Made by a program: the position numbers and the translations under genes
The notes under the pieces: model-generated
Database searches by the model: none
Told to the model about the DNA's origin: nothing
The model's input: only the letters and a program-made list of their open reading frames with translations
Part shown: piece after piece, positions 59,583 through 64,000 of the stretch
How positions within the stretch are numbered: the first letter of the stretch is position 1
How the letters are laid out: the number at the start of each line of letters is the position of its first letter
Assembly: GCF_017742215.1 (NCBI RefSeq)
Contig: NZ_JAGHKP010000002.1
Location: forward strand, 1 to 64,000
From: Chitinophaga chungangae
GTDB taxonomy: Bacteria > Bacteroidota > Bacteroidia > Chitinophagales > Chitinophagaceae
Direction: 5' to 3'
DNA: 64,000 nucleotides

Positions 59583-62500
59583 TTACAGGGTTACTCTTAC
59601 GCCAAAGTTCCAGGTTCTCAGCTGGGGATAGGAATTGCCGGTTTCACTGGCGGATTCCGGGTCCCAGTTCAGCATTTTATCCCAGGTGATGAGGTTCGTG
59701 CCGTTGACGAATACCCTTACGCTCTGGATCTTCACCCTGGACAATAATGCTTTGGACATATTGTAACCGACTTCCAGGTTCTTCAGGCGGACGTAGTTCC
59801 GGGAATACAGCCAGTAAGTGGATTTACGGTGATTGTTGGTATTTTCCGTGGGGTGCAGCCTCGGGTAGGTGGCATTTTCCCAGGACGAAGGATCGTCCGG
59901 GTTGTAACGGCCGAGGTGATGTTTCATCACTTTGCCCAGCTGGTTGAATTCCCACACCGCGTCCTGCTGGAAATACATGTCCGCGCCGCCTGCGCCCTGG
60001 AACAGCACGTTGATGTCGAAGCTCCGGTAGCTGGCGCCAACCGTGATGCCGTAGATGTATTCGGGCACGCGGCCTTTGCCGATCGCTCCTACGTCGTAGC
60101 TGTCGATCAGGCCGTCTCCGTTGAGGTCTTTGTAACGGATATCGCCGGGGTATACCACGCCGAAAGACGGGATGGGCACTTCTTTGCGCAACACGGGGAA
60201 ACCGCCTTCCAGCAACAGGTCGCCGTTGCCGTCTTTTTCGAAATCGTTGTTGGAATAAAGGCCTACGGCGGTAAGACCGAAATGCTGCCCGATCTGTTTG
60301 CCTTCGATTTTCTGCCAGTCGTACCGTTTGCCTTCTTCGTCTATTTTTTCGATAACGTTGCGCGCAAAGGTGAAGTTGCCTTTGATGAAGTATTTCACCG
60401 CACCGATCTTGTCGTTGTAACCCAATTCCATATCGATCCCTTTATTCGTCACCTGGCCGATGTTTTCAGGCGGAAGGCCCTGTCCGTCGTCGCGCTCTGT
60501 TCCCTGCGGGTTGTTCATGCCGAAAAGCAGCGGCACGGAATAAGGAATGGCAAGAATATCGCGGCGTTTTTCATAGAACACGTCTACCGTTGCGTTGATC
60601 TTGTTTTTCCACATCCGCGCATCGAATCCGATGTTGGATTTCTGCGCCCTTTCCCAGGTTACCAGCAGGTTGCCCGGCTGCCCTTCGATGATGCCTCTTT
60701 CCGCGGAAGGGTTTTCGCCCCACACGTACCGCCAGCCGTCTTCGTTTCTCGCATAGAGGTAACGCTGTTCGTAGAGGTAGTTGAAGTCGCCGATCTTGTC
60801 GTTGCCGATCTCGCCGTAAGAGCCTCTTATTTTCAGGTAATCCACAAACCCGATGTTGTCTTTCCAGAAACGTTCTTCGGAAGGCACCCAGCCGGCGGAC
60901 ATTGCCGGGAAAAATCCGTATCTCCTGCTCGCCTCGAATTGTTTGGAACCGTTGTATCCCGCGTTCACTTCAAACAGGTATTTGTTCCTGTAAGCGTACG
61001 TGGCGCGGCCCACCCAGCCGAGGTAACCCGTGGGAATGGAGGCCTGGTCGTAATACTGGCTTTGCTGGTAGAGCACCATCGCGGTCACCGCATGATCGCC
61101 GTCGCCGAAGGTGCGGGTATAATTCAATGCGCCTTCGAAAGATTCCCTGCGCCTGCCCGGGCCTTTGCCGGTGGAGATGGATATTTCAGTGGGGCTTTTA
61201 TTCAGGCTGTACATGCCGAAGCGGTTATATTCGTACAGCTCCGGTTTCTCCACGATATCGCGGCGGGATTCGTAGCTGCTGTTGAAACCGATCAGCGTTC
61301 TGAACGAAAGGCCCGGCAATATTTTACCAAGGTCCTGGTTGAGTTTGAAAGCGCCTTCCAGCACGTTCGTATTGCGCTCCCGGTTCCCGAACTGCGACAA
61401 TAACGCATAAGGGGAAAGCCTGGTTTCGTCGGAACGGCCGCCGATCGTGCCATCCGGGTTGATGTAAGACTGCCAGTTGGGCGGGAGCCTTCTCAGTTTG
61501 TCGTACAGGTCGTCGCCGAAGTTCGGCTGTTTTCTCACCTCGAATCTTCCTGTAAGGTCTACGCCCACTTTCAGGGACGGGTTCACGGTGAAGTCCAGGT
61601 TGGAGCGGAAACTATAACGCTCGAAATTCGAGTTGGTTTCGTATTCCGCGTTCGGGAATTCCCGGTACAGGCCTTCCTGGTGGAGGTGGTTGGCGGAAAT
61701 AAAATAACCCAGCACGTCGTTGCCGCCTCTTACGTTGATATTGCTCATCTGCTGCCACGAGGCGTCGCGCACGAAGTCGTTGTAATAATCATTGTCCGGG
61801 TGCGTGTAAGGTGAATTTTTCAGGCGGTAATGCTCCAGGTCGCTGGCGGTATATTCGGCAGGCTTGCCTTCATTTTTCAACGCTTCGTTCGTCAGCACCG
61901 CAAAGTCGTACGACCCGAGGTATTCCGGTTTGCGGATGGATTGCTGCACGGCGCCCTGCGTGGCGATGCTCAGCACCGGCCTTCCTTTAACGCCGCGTTT
62001 GGTGGTGATCAGGATCACGCCGTTCGCGCCGCGCACGCCATAAGCCGCGGTGGCGGAGGCGTCTTTTAACACGGAGAACGTTTCGATGTCCACCGGGTCT
62101 ATCTGCCGCCATTCCCTTTCGATACCGTCTACCAGCACCAGCGGGGCGGTGGAGTTGGTGGTGGCCATGCCGCGCACGTATATCTCCGCATTGTCTGCGC
62201 CAGGTTTGCCCGCGCCCATGATGGTCACCACACCGGAAACCCTGCCCGCGATGGCGTTGGTAAGGTTGGGGGTGGAAGATTGCTGCAGCTCTTCGGCTTT
62301 TACCTGCGAAATAGCGCCCACCACGCTGGCTTTCTTTTGCGTGCCGTAACCTACGATCACGGTTTCGCCGAGTTTCGTGGCGTCGGAGGTAAGGGTAAGG
62401 CGGAGGATGGACTGGTTTTTCACTGCCACCTCCAGCGGGTTATACCCGATAAAAGATACCAGCAGCACGGCGTTGGGGCCGGCCACATTCATTTTAAATT

Positions 62501-62672
62501 CCCCCTTGGGGTCTGTGATGGCGCGGTTGGTGCCGCCCTTTTCGATAATGGTGGCGCCGATGAGCACTTCCCCGTCGCTGTCCGTCACCTTCCCGGTGAT
62601 GGGCCGCACCTGCGCATACAATTGCGGCAGCGACAAGAGGAGGATTATAAGAACTGATAATATTTTTTTCAT
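59583..62672 (-). CDS. SusC/RagA family TonB-linked outer-membrane receptor
   Basis: This 1029-residue outer-membrane importer has a signal peptide ending at PQLYAQ. A carboxypeptidase-like domain (about 25-100: EVLIGATIIEKGGTNRAITD) is followed by a plug with the TonB-linked signatures VIVGYGTQKKASVVGAIS, IYVRGMATTNSTAPLVLVDG and VLKDASATAAYGVRGANGVI. The rest is barrel, ending SYPQLRTWNFGVRVTL. It starts 33 bases after the upstream SusD gene, so two SusCD pairs are probably in one transcript. Cargo is unknown; the nearby sulfatase suggests a sulfated glycan. Confidence 0.97.
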   Translation of the reverse strand: MKKILSVLIILLLSLPQLYAQVRPITGKVTDSDGEVLIGATIIEKGGTNRAITDPKGEFKMNVAGPNAVLLVSFIGYNPLEVAVKNQSILRLTLTSDATKLGETVIVGYGTQKKASVVGAISQVKAEELQQSSTPNLTNAIAGRVSGVVTIMGAGKPGADNAEIYVRGMATTNSTAPLVLVDGIEREWRQIDPVDIETFSVLKDASATAAYGVRGANGVILITTKRGVKGRPVLSIATQGAVQQSIRKPEYLGSYDFAVLTNEALKNEGKPAEYTASDLEHYRLKNSPYTHPDNDYYNDFVRDASWQQMSNINVRGGNDVLGYFISANHLHQEGLYREFPNAEYETNSNFERYSFRSNLDFTVNPSLKVGVDLTGRFEVRKQPNFGDDLYDKLRRLPPNWQSYINPDGTIGGRSDETRLSPYALLSQFGNRERNTNVLEGAFKLNQDLGKILPGLSFRTLIGFNSSYESRRDIVEKPELYEYNRFGMYSLNKSPTEISISTGKGPGRRRESFEGALNYTRTFGDGDHAVTAMVLYQQSQYYDQASIPTGYLGWVGRATYAYRNKYLFEVNAGYNGSKQFEASRRYGFFPAMSAGWVPSEERFWKDNIGFVDYLKIRGSYGEIGNDKIGDFNYLYEQRYLYARNEDGWRYVWGENPSAERGIIEGQPGNLLVTWERAQKSNIGFDARMWKNKINATVDVFYEKRRDILAIPYSVPLLFGMNNPQGTERDDGQGLPPENIGQVTNKGIDMELGYNDKIGAVKYFIKGNFTFARNVIEKIDEEGKRYDWQKIEGKQIGQHFGLTAVGLYSNNDFEKDGNGDLLLEGGFPVLRKEVPIPSFGVVYPGDIRYKDLNGDGLIDSYDVGAIGKGRVPEYIYGITVGASYRSFDINVLFQGAGGADMYFQQDAVWEFNQLGKVMKHHLGRYNPDDPSSWENATYPRLHPTENTNNHRKSTYWLYSRNYVRLKNLEVGYNMSKALLSRVKIQSVRVFVNGTNLITWDKMLNWDPESASETGNSYPQLRTWNFGVRVTL

Positions 62673-62705
62673 CCTGTTGGATTTAGATTGTAAGCATTGA
62701 ACAGT

Positions 62706-64000
62706 TTACCATTGCGGGTTCTGCTTCATATTGGGGTTCCGGTTCACCTCCGTTTGCGGGATGGGGAAGAAATAATGTTTGGTCTCAAATACTTTGTTCT
62801 CCACCTGCACGTCCGGGTCGTAACTGAACGTGCCGTCGGGATTTTTGGTGATCACGCAGCCGCGGATAAACTTCGGCAGCTGTTCTATGATCATCCAGCG
62901 GCGCACATCGTAATACCGGTGATCTTCAAAGGCCAGTTCCACGCGGCGTTCGTTGCGGATGAACTCGCGCAGGTTATCCTGGTTCAGCGGTATGCCCCTT
63001 CTCGAAAAAGTGGTGGCTACATCCGGCATCCCGGCGCGGTCGCGCACCAGGTCGAGGGCGGCCACGGCGCTGAGCGGATTGCCGGCGCCAGGCGCGGTAT
63101 AGGCCGGCCCGCCTGCTTCGTTGGCGGCTTCGGCCAGGTTCAGCAGCACTTCCGCATACCGGAAATAATGCCAGTTGTGGTAAGCCGTGCCAGTGCCCTG
63201 CGCGGGGTTTACGTTGGTATAATCCATGAACTTGTACAGGTAATAGGATGTTTCGGTTTTGGCGTTGCCCGTGGCATTGTCGCCGCCTGTATAGGTCTGG
63301 AAGGTGTAGTTGCTCTTGTTGGCGAACTTCGCATACTTCGCGCCGTTGTAAATGATGCTGGCGTAGAAGCGCGGGTCTCTTTTCAGATACGGGTCTTTCG
63401 CCTGATCGGGATTGGCCCAGCTGAAAACGGTGCCGTCTTCCATTTCATACGCATCCACCATATCCTGCGACGGACAGGTGCCGCCTTTGGCGTTCGTAAA
63501 CCCTGCGGGGAAGTTGTCGTTTTCCGTATCGCGGTTGGGCCCTCTCAAACGGCCGAAGATAAATTCGCGGTTGGTGGTGCCTGCGCCCCATGCGTTGAAA
63601 AATTCCTTGTAGTTACGCTGACCGTTGGTGGAGGGCTTGTACAGCGCATACCAGTTGAGGTCCACTACGTCCTGTGCGGCTTTGGCCGCCAGCGCCCAAC
63701 GGTTGGGGTCCGCGTTCATCATCGACGTGAGGGAATCGGTACCGGCCCTGTTGTAAAGCGGGCTGGCGGCGTATAACAGTACTTTCGCCTTCAGCGCCAT
63801 ACATGCGCCACGGTCCGCACGGCCTACTTCCGTGGGCTCCGTGTAAGGCTCTTCCGGTAGCAGCGCAATGGCTTCGTCGCATTGCTGCACGATGAAATTC
63901 ACCACCGACTGCACGGAATTGCGCGGCAGCAGCACGTTGTCGCTGGCTTCGAAAGACCTGTCCACGATCGGTATCCCGCCCCATTTCTGGAAAAGGAACC
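62706..64000 (-). CDS. SusD/RagB family lipoprotein, N-terminus outside window
   Basis: This open frame runs to the right edge of the window, so only the C-terminal 431 residues or so are seen. The visible part begins FLFQKWGGIPIVDRSF, the conserved mid-protein SusD segment, and ends with RRVELAFEDHRYYDVRRW and HYFFPIPQTEVNRNPNMKQ. It resembles the SusD at 57714-59564 especially at the C-terminus (YRYVEFLLGYAEAMNEF versus FRYAEVLLNLAEAANEA). A SusC partner is expected beyond the edge. The GTG at 63963-63965 is internal, not the start. Confidence 0.93.
   Translation of the reverse strand, partial: FLFQKWGGIPIVDRSFEASDNVLLPRNSVQSVVNFIVQQCDEAIALLPEEPYTEPTEVGRADRGACMALKAKVLLYAASPLYNRAGTDSLTSMMNADPNRWALAAKAAQDVVDLNWYALYKPSTNGQRNYKEFFNAWGAGTTNREFIFGRLRGPNRDTENDNFPAGFTNAKGGTCPSQDMVDAYEMEDGTVFSWANPDQAKDPYLKRDPRFYASIIYNGAKYAKFANKSNYTFQTYTGGDNATGNAKTETSYYLYKFMDYTNVNPAQGTGTAYHNWHYFRYAEVLLNLAEAANEAGGPAYTAPGAGNPLSAVAALDLVRDRAGMPDVATTFSRRGIPLNQDNLREFIRNERRVELAFEDHRYYDVRRWMIIEQLPKFIRGCVITKNPDGTFSYDPDVQVENKVFETKHYFFPIPQTEVNRNPNMKQNPQW

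Overview
The window looks like chromosome of a free-living Bacteroidota, most likely Chitinophagaceae and close to Chitinophaga. The reasons are three SusC/SusD-type pairs (one cut by the window edge), promoters of the Bacteroidota TTTG / TAnnTTTG type, lipoproteins and outer-membrane receptors throughout, and a moderately GC-rich core with almost no Shine-Dalgarno signals. No transposase, integrase, prophage or CRISPR array was seen.

Layout. Bases 1-707 hold a leader and three tandem promoters on the minus strand, probably of an rRNA operon whose 16S gene lies beyond the left edge. From 0.7 to 19.3 kb is mostly core and housekeeping DNA: truA, a DUF4476 protein, a biotin carrier protein, an M1 aminopeptidase, a four-gene D-amino-acid/dipeptide module (GntP-type permease, RidA, a D-threonine aldolase/D-serine dehydratase-like PLP enzyme, M19 dipeptidase), a CHRD lipoprotein, a DUF1835 protein, a lemA-TPM-TPM operon, a lone response regulator, an M20 peptidase, pgk and gapA. 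A tRNA-Glu gene follows at 19.4 kb.

From 19.7 to 30.0 kb a visibly AT-richer block of nine genes runs on the minus strand. In order of transcription it encodes two small secreted six-cysteine proteins (NVEALA-like precursors), a six-bladed beta-propeller lipoprotein, a CxxC thioredoxin-like protein, an outer-membrane beta-barrel protein, a second propeller, a GtrB/DPM1-like polyprenyl-phosphate glycosyltransferase, a GT-C-type membrane glycosyltransferase, and a second CxxC thioredoxin-like protein. This is the best candidate for an undescribed system: a secreted cysteine-rich, possibly glycosylated peptide with its own folding, export and sensing proteins.

From 30.7 to 50 kb lies a polysaccharide utilisation locus for alpha-galactosides. 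An AraC regulator faces away from susC, susD, two discoidin-like lipoproteins, aldose 1-epimerase, GH97, a sugar-porter MFS, a large DUF5107-TPR protein and a GH36 alpha-galactosidase. A convergent GH95 gene follows. Genes for a DHFR-like protein, an acyltransferase and a cation/proton antiporter separate this from a second locus (55.8-64 kb) with a sulfatase, a small lipoprotein, a complete SusC/SusD pair and a truncated SusD; this locus probably targets a sulfated or host/algal-type glycan, but its substrate cannot be read from the sequence.
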